A model generated the notes under the pieces. The model worked only from the letters and a program-made list of their open reading frames with translations. It had not been told where the DNA came from and did not search any database. Below, piece by piece: positions 7,971 through 15,490 of a stretch of 64,000 bases of DNA (position 1 is the stretch's first letter; each line of letters begins with the position of its first letter). Origin of the DNA: Paenibacillus sp. FSL K6-0276 (GTDB lineage Bacteria; Bacillota; Bacilli; Paenibacillales; Paenibacillaceae); assembly GCF_037977235.1 (NCBI RefSeq), contig NZ_CP150276.1, positions 4,154,001-4,218,000 on the forward strand, read 5' to 3'. A program made the translations under genes and the position numbers.

Positions 7971-9179
7971 TTAGCCGTTAATTCCTTGCACAATACGGTG
8001 TGTATCACGTGCAATGACAAGTTCTTCGTTTGTCGGAACTACTAGCACTTGTATCTTGGAATCTACCGTAGAGATACGACGTGGATCGCCGGAACGAACT
8101 TTGTTAGCTTCAGCATCCAACTCAATACCCAGGAAAGTAAGGTTATTTAGCAGTTTCTCACGAAGCAATGAAGCATTTTCACCAACACCGGCAGTAAATA
8201 CGATCGCATCTACACCGTTCATGGCAGCCACATATGAACCGATATACTTGCGCAAGCGGTACTCATACATTTCAAAAGCTAACGTGGAATTAGGCTCACC
8301 TTTTTCCATACCATCAATAATATCACGCATGTCACTGCTTACGCCCGAAATTGCTAAGAGACCACTATGTTTATTCAACATGGAGTTAACTTCGCCTACG
8401 GACAATTCTTCCTTGTTCATCACGTAAGGGACAATTGCTGGGTCAAGATCACCACTACGAGTACCCATCATCAAACCTTCCAGAGGTGTCATACCCATGG
8501 AAGTATCCACGGACACTCCACCTTGAACTGCAGTTACACTACCGCCGTTACCGATATGACAAGTAATGATCTTCAGATCTTCCAGCGGACGTTCCAAGTA
8601 TTCCGCAGCAGCCTTGCTTACGAAGTCATGTGAGGTACCGTGTGCGCCATAACGACGAACTTTATATTTATTGTACAGCACTCTAGGAATAGCGTACATA
8701 TAAGCTTTTTCAGGCATTGTTTGGTGGAATGCAGTATCGAATACAACAACCTGCGGTACACCCGGCATATTTACTTCAGAAGCCGTAATCCCCATCATTG
8801 CTGCTGGGTTATGCAGTGGTGCAAGGTCAAACAATTGACGAATTTTCGTTTTTGCGTCAGCATCCACAAGTGCGGAGGTTTTAAAGAACTCACCACCATG
8901 CACTACGCGGTGACCGACAGCATTGATTTCCTTAATGGATTCAATAACGCCATGCTCTTTGTCTGTAAGACAAGCAAGGACTTTACGAATCGCTGTATTA
9001 TGTTCCAGAATTTCGCTTACTTCTGTCACTTCCGCTTTGCCAGTCGGTTTATGATTCAGAATGGAGGAATCCATTCCAATACGTTCAACCAAACCTTTAG
9101 CCAAAACCGACTCATCGGTCATGTTATACAGCTGATATTTCAAAGAAGAACTACCTGAGTTAATAACTAGAATATTCAT
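7971..9179 (-). CDS. ackA: Acetate kinase
   Basis: AckA interconverts acetyl phosphate plus ADP with acetate plus ATP. The 402-residue protein carries both family signatures: MNILVINSGSSSLKYQL at the N-terminus and the phosphate-binding GNGGSVTAVQGG region. It also has RSGDLDPAIVPYV and FTAGVGENASLLRE near the C-terminus. Its start overlaps the stop of the upstream dehydrogenase gene (ATGA), so the two are coupled. The pairing of an acyl-CoA dehydrogenase-type oxidoreductase with acetate kinase suggests a role in disposal or reuse of acyl groups. No cre site was seen directly upstream. Confidence 0.97.
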   Translation of the reverse strand: MNILVINSGSSSLKYQLYNMTDESVLAKGLVERIGMDSSILNHKPTGKAEVTEVSEILEHNTAIRKVLACLTDKEHGVIESIKEINAVGHRVVHGGEFFKTSALVDADAKTKIRQLFDLAPLHNPAAMMGITASEVNMPGVPQVVVFDTAFHQTMPEKAYMYAIPRVLYNKYKVRRYGAHGTSHDFVSKAAAEYLERPLEDLKIITCHIGNGGSVTAVQGGVSVDTSMGMTPLEGLMMGTRSGDLDPAIVPYVMNKEELSVGEVNSMLNKHSGLLAISGVSSDMRDIIDGMEKGEPNSTLAFEMYEYRLRKYIGSYVAAMNGVDAIVFTAGVGENASLLREKLLNNLTFLGIELDAEANKVRSGDPRRISTVDSKIQVLVVPTNEELVIARDTHRIVQGING

Positions 9180-10048
9180 ACACGGTCACCATCCTTGTCG
9201 TACTTGAAGAAGCCTTCTCCTGATTTCATACCCAGTTGTCCTGCACGTACCATCTTCTTAAGGATTGTGGAAGGACGGTATTTCAGTTCTCCGTATTCAC
9301 GGAACATATTTTCGAGTGCAGCAAGTACCGAATCCAGGCCAAATCTATCAGCCATTTCAAGCGGTCCATATTGGAATTGATAACCAATACGCATAGCATC
9401 GTCAATATCCTGTGCGGAGGCAACGCCCTCTTGCAGCAGATGCATAGCTTCATTGATAAACAAGCAAATGAGGCGTGATGTTACAAATCCTGGGGATTCA
9501 TAAATCATTACACCTTTTTTCTCAACAATCTCATCAACAAAGGATTTTGTGTCTTCAAAAGTAGCATCTGAAGTTTTCAGACCACGTACAATTTCAACAA
9601 GATCTACTTTAGCTACAGGATATATGAAATGCATGCCGATAACGCGTTCCGGATACATTGTAGAACTTGCAAGCTCAGTCAAGCTGAGTGTTGACGTGTT
9701 GCTAGCAAGAATAATGTGATTTGGACATACTTGATCCAGCTGATTTAAAATCTTTTTCTTTTCTTCCAAATCCTCAACAATGGTTTCGATGACCATGTCA
9801 CAAGAGCTGAGCTCCGCGAAATGTGTCACTTTTTGAATGCGGCTAAGAATCAGCTTCTTCTCTGCTTGAGTGATCGCCCATTTCTCCAGCTGCTTATCTA
9901 GACTTGTCTCGATCATTTCGTAAGAGTAGTCCAGTTTCTCTGCGGTTTTCTCCACCAGTAATACATCCAGGCCTTTGGCTGCTAACATTTCAGCAATACC
10001 TTGTCCCATTGTGCCACCGCCGATGACACCTATTTTTTTGAAATTCAT
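9176..10048 (-). CDS. 3-hydroxyacyl-CoA dehydrogenase family protein (3-hydroxybutyryl-CoA dehydrogenase-like)
   Basis: The 290-residue protein has an N-terminal NAD-binding fold (KIGVIGGGTMGQGIAEML) and the C-terminal 3-hydroxyacyl-CoA dehydrogenase domain (SPGFVTSRLICLFINEAM, DIDDAMRIGYQF). The catalytic Ser (ASNTSTLSL) and the His-Glu pair (H of MHFIYP and E twelve residues later) are present. The usual HFxNP is HFIYP, and the conserved Asn of the F-x-x-N-R motif is Ser (FVTSR). The fold assignment is firm, but the substrate may not be 3-hydroxybutyryl-CoA. It is the first gene of the operon with ackA, asnS and dnaD. Confidence 0.85.
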   Translation of the reverse strand: MNFKKIGVIGGGTMGQGIAEMLAAKGLDVLLVEKTAEKLDYSYEMIETSLDKQLEKWAITQAEKKLILSRIQKVTHFAELSSCDMVIETIVEDLEEKKKILNQLDQVCPNHIILASNTSTLSLTELASSTMYPERVIGMHFIYPVAKVDLVEIVRGLKTSDATFEDTKSFVDEIVEKKGVMIYESPGFVTSRLICLFINEAMHLLQEGVASAQDIDDAMRIGYQFQYGPLEMADRFGLDSVLAALENMFREYGELKYRPSTILKKMVRAGQLGMKSGEGFFKYDKDGDRV

Positions 10049-10154
10049 AAAAAAGTCTCCATCCTTTCAGGTATCTATACTTTTGTATTGTACCTTGTCT
10101 GTCGCAAATATTTATAAAGCCCGACATATAATGATATCTTAGCATGCCTGAAAA

Positions 10155-10190
10155 GTAAAAAAAAATAACCAGCATAAATATTTATGCTGG
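10155..10190 (-). terminator. Intrinsic terminator overlapping the stop of the FtsH-like gene
   Basis: The palindrome CCAGCATAAATATTTATGCTGG is followed on the - strand by a long T-run. The TAA stop codon of the FtsH-like gene lies inside the left arm, so the terminator starts within the coding sequence. Confidence 0.88.
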
Positions 10191-11684
10191 TAAAAGGACG
10201 CTGTCACGAAATTGACATCGAAATTGCTCTCCAGAGAGTACTTCTTCCTTCATTAAAATGTCAAGAGAGTAATCAAATACATTTCGTTGCTTTTCAAGGT
10301 GCTCATGTGTGCGAGTCATCAACTCATCCAATATCTTACTATTTTCCTTCATAAGCTCTTCAGTGGTAACCATTTCCAGTTTGGCTATACCAAGTGAAGT
10401 TAGACCCGACTTCATCATCGTTTCCACAATATTCAGTGCCTGATCGAAGTCACCTCGCGAACCTGTGCTTCGTCCACCATAATACATTTCTTCAGCCGCC
10501 GCTCCACCGAGTGCGATCATAATCTGATCTTCCAAATAATCTTTGGTGTACAAATACTGCTCTTGCTGAGGATTATGTCGCACATATCCAAGTGCTTGCC
10601 CACGCGGGGTCAGCGTAACCTGACTGACGCTTCCGGGACGAAGGAGCTCTGCCATAATGGCGTGTCCTAATTCGTGAATTGCGACCCTCTTTTTCTCTTC
10701 ATGATTTGTTTCTCTATCCGTTTTTTCACCCATCATTACCTTGTCAATCGCCATCGATAGATGCCGTTGCTCAACTTCCGTCAAGTCCTCACGCATCATA
10801 TAAATCGCAGCCTCATTCATGACACTTTCAAGCTGAGCGCCGGAAAAGCCATAGGCTTCTTCAGCGATTTTGTCGAGGCTTACGTCTGCATGAAGAGGTT
10901 TATTCTTAGCATGCAATTCGAGAATCGATTTACGGCCTTTTTTATCAGGCATGTCCACTTGAATATGACGATCGAACCGTCCAGGACGTAGCAGCGCCGA
11001 ATCGAGCATCTCTTTCCGGTTTGTTGCAGCTACTAGCAGAATACGTGGTGTTTCGTTATTATAAATGCCGTCCATCTCGGTCAACAGCTGATTCAAGGTC
11101 TGATCATATTCACGCTGCTGCCCACCTTCACGCTTACCGCCAATTACGTCAATTTCATCTATAAAAATAATAGCGCTTTGCTTGTTCTCCTTAACCGCAC
11201 GGTTACGAGCATCCTTGAACAAATCGCGAATTCGGCCGGCCCCGACACCTACATACATTTCTACAAATTCACTACCTGATGCAGCCACGAATACGGAGTT
11301 TGTGTAATGAGCTGCAGCCCGTGCCATAAGTGTCTTACCTGTTCCTGGAGGACCCGTAAGCAGAATCCCCTTCAAAGGCCGAATCCCAAACTTACTAATC
11401 TCCTCATGCCGGATCAAAAAGTCGAGTGCTTCACGAAGCTCTTGCTTCGCATTGTCTTGTCCACCAATTTCTTCAAAAGTGAGCTTAGAAGGTCCTTCCT
11501 TCTTGCGTTTCTTCCCAGCACCAGCGTTTACCGTAAGTCCGCCTCGTAAATGAGCAATAATAAGTAGAGCAGTAAGCATTCCAGCTGCTATAACAATTGG
11601 GAATATATTAATCCCTAGAAAAGCCATGAAAATAAACAGTACAGGAATAAATCCGAGTAAAATTTCTTTAAGGTACTTAGGCAT
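10182..11684 (-). CDS. FtsH-like membrane AAA+ zinc protease without extracytoplasmic domain
   Basis: The roughly 500-residue protein has two adjacent N-terminal transmembrane helices (residues about 8-45) with almost nothing between them. An AAA+ ATPase follows, with Walker A GPPGTGKT, Walker B IIFIDEID and a second region of homology ATNR...RPGRFDR. The C-terminal M41 peptidase has HELGH and the distal Asp ligand (RGDFDQA). All catalytic residues seem intact. Classical FtsH has about 80 residues between its two helices; here they are missing. The ATG at 11684 is supported by GGGGGT eight bases upstream and overlaps the end of a membrane-anchored gene that may supply the missing part. Confidence 0.85.
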   Translation of the reverse strand: MPKYLKEILLGFIPVLFIFMAFLGINIFPIVIAAGMLTALLIIAHLRGGLTVNAGAGKKRKKEGPSKLTFEEIGGQDNAKQELREALDFLIRHEEISKFGIRPLKGILLTGPPGTGKTLMARAAAHYTNSVFVAASGSEFVEMYVGVGAGRIRDLFKDARNRAVKENKQSAIIFIDEIDVIGGKREGGQQREYDQTLNQLLTEMDGIYNNETPRILLVAATNRKEMLDSALLRPGRFDRHIQVDMPDKKGRKSILELHAKNKPLHADVSLDKIAEEAYGFSGAQLESVMNEAAIYMMREDLTEVEQRHLSMAIDKVMMGEKTDRETNHEEKKRVAIHELGHAIMAELLRPGSVSQVTLTPRGQALGYVRHNPQQEQYLYTKDYLEDQIMIALGGAAAEEMYYGGRSTGSRGDFDQALNIVETMMKSGLTSLGIAKLEMVTTEELMKENSKILDELMTRTHEHLEKQRNVFDYSLDILMKEEVLSGEQFRCQFRDSVLLPA

Positions 11685-12219
11685 TATTCCATACCCCCAA
11701 GGTCGCAGGTTTTCGCGGCAAAATAATAAATTTACTTTCTTTCCCATTACTCAAGCTGACGTACACATTGTTGTCGTCGATTTCAGTAGATGCTATCACA
11801 TCTTTATATTGCGAATATTTCTTTTTCAATCCATCAAGTTCAGTAGGTATTATTGTATATTTACGGCTCTCCATGGCTTCAGCTACAGAGAACATCGCTT
11901 TATCCCAGTATTCATCCAAAAGTTCACTGGAGTTTTGCTCCAAATCCAGTTTAAGTTTACGTCCATCAATCACTGATTTTCCTTCTTTGGATACGTATGA
12001 AACTAGATCACGTAAATTCGTTCCCGGCTGCAGATCAAGTTTCAATGTGACCTCATCGCGGTTAATACTAATATGTGAATCATTTACTCCTTCATATCCG
12101 GATACAATCTTTTGAAGTGGTTCCTGTAAAGCAAACTGACGATATAAAAAGAATCCTCCGAACAATAGAGTAGCCGACAGTAGAGACGTTATCAGTACAG
12201 GTACAAGACGTAGTTTCAA
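11677..12219 (-). CDS. Membrane-anchored protein, putative extracytoplasmic partner of the FtsH-like protease
   Basis: The product of about 180 residues has one N-terminal transmembrane helix (LRLVPVLITSLLSATLLFGG) and a predicted extracytoplasmic domain of about 150 residues. I recognise no family. The TTG start at 12219 is chosen because AGGAGG lies seven bases upstream. An upstream ATG at 12291 lacks such a site. It overlaps the FtsH-like gene by eight bases, so the two are coupled and probably function together. The pairing with a protease that lacks the FtsH extracytoplasmic domain suggests the two proteins rebuild that architecture in trans; this is inference. Confidence 0.65.
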   Translation of the reverse strand: MKLRLVPVLITSLLSATLLFGGFFLYRQFALQEPLQKIVSGYEGVNDSHISINRDEVTLKLDLQPGTNLRDLVSYVSKEGKSVIDGRKLKLDLEQNSSELLDEYWDKAMFSVAEAMESRKYTIIPTELDGLKKKYSQYKDVIASTEIDDNNVYVSLSNGKESKFIILPRKPATLGVWNNA

Positions 12220-12566
12220 GAAACGTCCTCCTCTCAAAAATGACAAAATGTAAACAGAATGATCATAAATCATAGCTAGTTGAGAACTCATCAGAGCTTA
12301 ACTTTCTCATAACACCGTTCTAATTACAAACAGTAGTATATCACAGGTGTATATACGAAATTGAAATAAAGTGTGAAGATATTTAAAATTTTATTTTTTA
12401 ATTCCTTCCATTTCATTAAATATATTGATTTATTTCGACAAAAAAGGGCCGATATTCATAATAAATCAGGCCTAATTTTTCATGTATTTCTTGTTAAGAA
12501 TATATTAAAATCACTCTTATAGTATATCGCATTTTATATACTAATAGTATATCATTTGAGTGCTTC
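12220..12566. other. AT-rich intergenic region with repeated TAGTATATC
   Basis: No gene is visible here. The stretch is very AT-rich and holds three direct copies of TAGTATATC (from 12334, 12520 and 12545). It also holds a hairpin, AGTATAT/ATATACT, at 12521-12541 and an imperfect GC-containing stem around 12445-12473 with T-runs on either side. The upstream region of the FtsH-partner gene must carry its promoter, but I see no convincing match to a sigma-A site. Confidence 0.5.
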
Positions 12567-12606
12567 CAAACAAAACAAGCGAACCATAAATAGTCCGCTT
12601 GTTTCT
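12567..12606 (-). terminator. Probable weak terminator of the ypmB-like gene
   Basis: A 9-bp inverted repeat (AAACAAGCG and its complement, loop 14) lies 24 bases past the gene end. It is followed on the - strand by TTTTGTTT, an interrupted T-run. Confidence 0.55.
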
Positions 12607-12627
12607 CCTAAAGTACATTTGTTAAAC

Positions 12628-13146
12628 TTAATGGCTGGGTAAACTGAATCCTTCACCCATTCGAGCCCCATCTGAAAACCGATAAAATTGATAATAATAC
12701 CGACCGCTTTGTTTATAAAAAAGCTGCCATGCATACTCTCCGTTATATACTCCCGGTAACAACCGCTCAATGCTGATGTCCGGAAGATCGGCTTTTATAA
12801 TGCTACGTATTTTTGCTTCAGAGGTCCCTTTACTTAGTTCCTCAGCATACACAGCGTCGGCGCCTTCAGCCAACTTCCCGTCTAAAGTAAAGCGAACCCA
12901 TACCATCAACTCGGTCCCAGCTTCATTCTTCCCTGTTAAGACCCAGTACACCGCATTCTCATCCCACACGGATTTCTGTGCTTTGGTTACCTCTGTCAGA
13001 CCAGCGCTGGTTTTGGCGACATCCTTTGCGATATCTCGCTCGTTCCATTGATCTTTCATAATATAGGCATAGAACTGGATAAGTCCAAACAGAAGGAGCA
13101 GAATCAGAACTGACCCCAGGAGGATCCATTTTTTCCTTTTCTTCAA
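12628..13146 (-). CDS. YpmB-like membrane-anchored protein (DUF5590 / PepSY-like)
   Basis: The 172-residue protein starts with a Lys/Arg cluster and one transmembrane helix (WILLGSVLILLLLFGLIQF). The extracytoplasmic part resembles YpmB, with two PepSY-like halves (VYWVLTGKNEAGTELMVWV and GVYNGEYAWQLFYK). In B. subtilis ypmB lies between dinG and asnS, and this gene lies between the same two genes here, which supports the call. The function of YpmB is not established. Neighbouring ypmA and aspB were not found; unrelated genes occupy that interval. Confidence 0.75.
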   Translation of the reverse strand: MKKRKKWILLGSVLILLLLFGLIQFYAYIMKDQWNERDIAKDVAKTSAGLTEVTKAQKSVWDENAVYWVLTGKNEAGTELMVWVRFTLDGKLAEGADAVYAEELSKGTSEAKIRSIIKADLPDISIERLLPGVYNGEYAWQLFYKQSGRYYYQFYRFSDGARMGEGFSLPSH

Positions 13147-13252
13147 GGTGCAGCTCCCTTTCTAGTAATATATCTTTTTTGATTATATAACACACCCGTG
13201 TGTTTATCCAAAGTTTCATGTCCATCCAACATTATCTAATCATCAAAGCAAG

Positions 13253-13296
13253 CATAAACGCCTTCGGCGTCCTTATAAGGACGGTAAGCGTTTATG
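13253..13296. repeat. Nested perfect stem-loop in intergenic region
   Basis: CATAAACGC at one end pairs with GCGTTTATG at the other. The interior contains a 16-base perfect palindrome, CGTCCTTATAAGGACG. There is no T-run, so it is not a typical terminator. It lies between the mtaD-like terminator and the ypmB-like gene and may be a processing site, an operator or part of a leader RNA. Confidence 0.6.
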
Positions 13297-13350
13297 TGAG
13301 AAATATAAAGATTTTATAATTGTGCAGCATATAAATACTTATATTTACAC

Positions 13351-13391
13351 AAAAGGCCGTAACTTTTGCAAACGCAGAAAGTTACAGCCTT
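13351..13391 (-). terminator. Probable terminator of the MTA/SAH deaminase gene
   Basis: AAGGCTGTAACTTT and AAAGTTACGGCCTT form a 14-bp stem with one mismatch on the - strand, followed by TTTTG. The T-run is short, so efficiency may be modest. Confidence 0.65.
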
Positions 13392-13415
13392 ATAGTTATT
13401 CCTTATTATCTTAGA

Positions 13416-14717
13416 CTAGCGCTTGAGCAGCCCCTCAAAGGATTCTTGCGCCTTACGGCGGATAGCTTCCTCATCTAGCGTTACACATTGTCCATGTTTC
13501 ACAACCTGTTTACCATTCACCCATACATGCTCAACATCTTTGGCACTGGCAGAATAAACGGCATGCGACAATAGATCTGTGTGTGGCAGCAAATGCGGCT
13601 GATCTATATCAATGGCGATAAAGTCAGCTTTCATGCCTACAACGAGTCTACCCACATCATTTAAAAAGATAGACTTTGCGCCATACTCCGTAGCCATACG
13701 CAGAGCTTCCGGAGCTGGAACAGCCGTAGGGTCACCACTTACACCTTTATGGATGAGCGCTGCAAGACGCATTTCTTCAAACATATCCAAGTTATTATTA
13801 CTTGCCGCGCCATCCGTACCCAGAGACACCTTCACACCAGCTTTTAGAAGATCCGTAACTCGAGCTACTCCACTAGCCAGTTTCAGATTACTCCCTGGGT
13901 TATGAGACACACCTACATTATGACGAGCCAGAATCTCGATCTCTTCATCATTCAAATGAACGCCATGAGCAACAATAGACGGACGTGTGAACATTCCAAG
14001 CTTCTCCAGATGCGCTACTGGACGTAGTCCGTAATCCACCACATTTTGCTCCACTTCGCGCTTCGTTTCGGACATATGGGTATGCATCGGTAAATCCAAA
14101 TCATGTGCCGCCTGTACAAACTTAACAAAGAAGTCCGGTGGGCAGGTATAAGGGGCGTGTGGCGAGATCATCGTCGTAATTCTGCCGTCAGCCTTGCCAT
14201 GCCAATTGCGTGCAAAAGATATCGCTTCCGCAAGCTTGTGATTCTGAACTTCCACTGGACATAGGCCTATTACGCCTCTCATCAATACGGAACGAATACC
14301 TGACAGTTCAACAACCTCAGCCACTCTATCCATATGATCGTACATATCCAGGAAGGTAGTAGTGCCACCCTTTAGCATTTCCAGTACAGACAAGGAGGTT
14401 CCCCAGTACACATCTTCTCCGGTGAACTTTTCCTCCATCGGCCACATCTTCTCCTGAAGCCACACCTGAAGTGCTAAATCATCTCCATAACCACGTAGTA
14501 ACGACATAGCGGCATGACCATGCGTGTTTACTAGACCAGGCATGAACAGCAAACGACTGCCATCAACAACTTGCACACCATCTTCCATCAAAGGCTCTTC
14601 TTTTCCTATGTAAGTGATCAAATCATCTTCAATAGTCATATATCCACTCAGAACCGGCTCTTCCGTTCCCGGAGTAAGAAAACGTCCGCCCTTGATAATA
14701 GTTTTATTGCTCTTCAT
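13416..14717 (-). CDS. mtaD: 5-methylthioadenosine/S-adenosylhomocysteine deaminase family amidohydrolase
   Basis: The enzyme belongs to the metal-dependent amidohydrolases that deaminate methylthioadenosine, S-adenosylhomocysteine or related adenosines. Metal ligands are visible in THGHAAMSLLRG, MHTHMSET, AHGVHL and LGTDGAASNNNLDMFEEM. The length of about 433 residues is normal. An ATG at 14717 has AAGGAAG nine bases upstream; a GTG at 14723 is an alternative with poor spacing. Both overlap the end of rex, so the gene is coupled to that redox regulator. A role in SAM by-product salvage is likely; the preferred substrate cannot be told from sequence. Confidence 0.85.
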   Translation of the reverse strand: MKSNKTIIKGGRFLTPGTEEPVLSGYMTIEDDLITYIGKEEPLMEDGVQVVDGSRLLFMPGLVNTHGHAAMSLLRGYGDDLALQVWLQEKMWPMEEKFTGEDVYWGTSLSVLEMLKGGTTTFLDMYDHMDRVAEVVELSGIRSVLMRGVIGLCPVEVQNHKLAEAISFARNWHGKADGRITTMISPHAPYTCPPDFFVKFVQAAHDLDLPMHTHMSETKREVEQNVVDYGLRPVAHLEKLGMFTRPSIVAHGVHLNDEEIEILARHNVGVSHNPGSNLKLASGVARVTDLLKAGVKVSLGTDGAASNNNLDMFEEMRLAALIHKGVSGDPTAVPAPEALRMATEYGAKSIFLNDVGRLVVGMKADFIAIDIDQPHLLPHTDLLSHAVYSASAKDVEHVWVNGKQVVKHGQCVTLDEEAIRRKAQESFEGLLKR

Positions 14718-15357
14718 GTCCACTTTCTTCCTTTCCGTCTTTCAAATAATAAGCAAGGCTTTGCAAATCCGTTGTAAAATCGGCCGCATGAACCCTGATA
14801 TTAGGTGGTGTTTTTAGAATCACTGGCGCAAAATTCAAAATCGCCTCAATCCCTGATTCAATGAGGATATCCGCTACATTCTGGGCTTCTGAATCAGGCA
14901 CTGTAATAATCCCAATTCGAATGCCTTGCTCACGAATCGTCTTGCCTAGCTCCTCCATCGGTTGAACTGTAAGAGAGTTGATTTTCCGCCCAACCTTAGG
15001 TGCATATGAATCAAATACAGCGGTGATCTTCATGGTATCCTTCAAATAAGTATTGTAATTGGACAAGGCATGACCAAGATTACCTGCTCCTACCAAAGCC
15101 ACGTTCAGTTGCTGATCAAGCTTCAAGATATGACGGATTTTCTCGATAAGATAAGATACATCATAACCAATACCTTTTCTACCGAAGTCGCCAAAATAAG
15201 CTAAATCTTTACGAATTTGAGCGGGATTCAGATCAAGTTTTTGTCCAAGTTCCTGAGAGGAAACGGTTAATATTTCACGATTCTGAAGATCATTCAAAAA
15301 ACGCAAGTACACAGGTAATCTGCGAACGACGGCTTCTGATATTTTATCCGATTTCAT
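14704..15357 (-). CDS. rex: Redox-sensing transcriptional repressor Rex
   Basis: Rex binds DNA when NADH/NAD is low and represses fermentation and respiration genes. The 217-residue protein has an N-terminal winged helix (PVYLRFLNDLQNREILTVSS, then LDLNPAQIRKDLAYFG). A Rossmann fold follows (NVALVGAGNLGHALSNY), and the C-terminus is a swapped helix ending in DLQSLAYYL. It overlaps the downstream deaminase gene. I searched nearby promoters by eye for the Rex palindrome TTGTGAA...TTCACAA and found none in this window, so its targets are probably elsewhere. Confidence 0.95.
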   Translation of the reverse strand: MKSDKISEAVVRRLPVYLRFLNDLQNREILTVSSQELGQKLDLNPAQIRKDLAYFGDFGRKGIGYDVSYLIEKIRHILKLDQQLNVALVGAGNLGHALSNYNTYLKDTMKITAVFDSYAPKVGRKINSLTVQPMEELGKTIREQGIRIGIITVPDSEAQNVADILIESGIEAILNFAPVILKTPPNIRVHAADFTTDLQSLAYYLKDGKEESGHEEQ

Positions 15358-15421
15358 AATATACCTCCTAAAATAAGTATTACTCTTTTCAAACCCTATC
15401 TAAAATCACTTCACCTCGTCT

Positions 15422-15458
15422 CAATGAAGAGCGGTATTCTGAATACCGCCCTTCATTG
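15422..15458. repeat. Stem-loop between dinG and rex
   Basis: CAATGAAG-x-GCGGTATT pairs with AATACCGC-x-CTTCATTG around a three-base loop, giving 16 pairs with one mismatch. No T-run follows on either strand, so this is a strong hairpin downstream of dinG rather than a classical terminator. Confidence 0.6.
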
Positions 15459-15490
15459 TAGAGTGAGTACTTAAACTGAAGACGAACGTT

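Noticed and set aside
10049..10154. Rex or cre operator upstream of the hbd-like/ackA operon
   Set aside because: No TTGTGAA-TTCACAA palindrome and no sequence close to the cre consensus was found in this interval.
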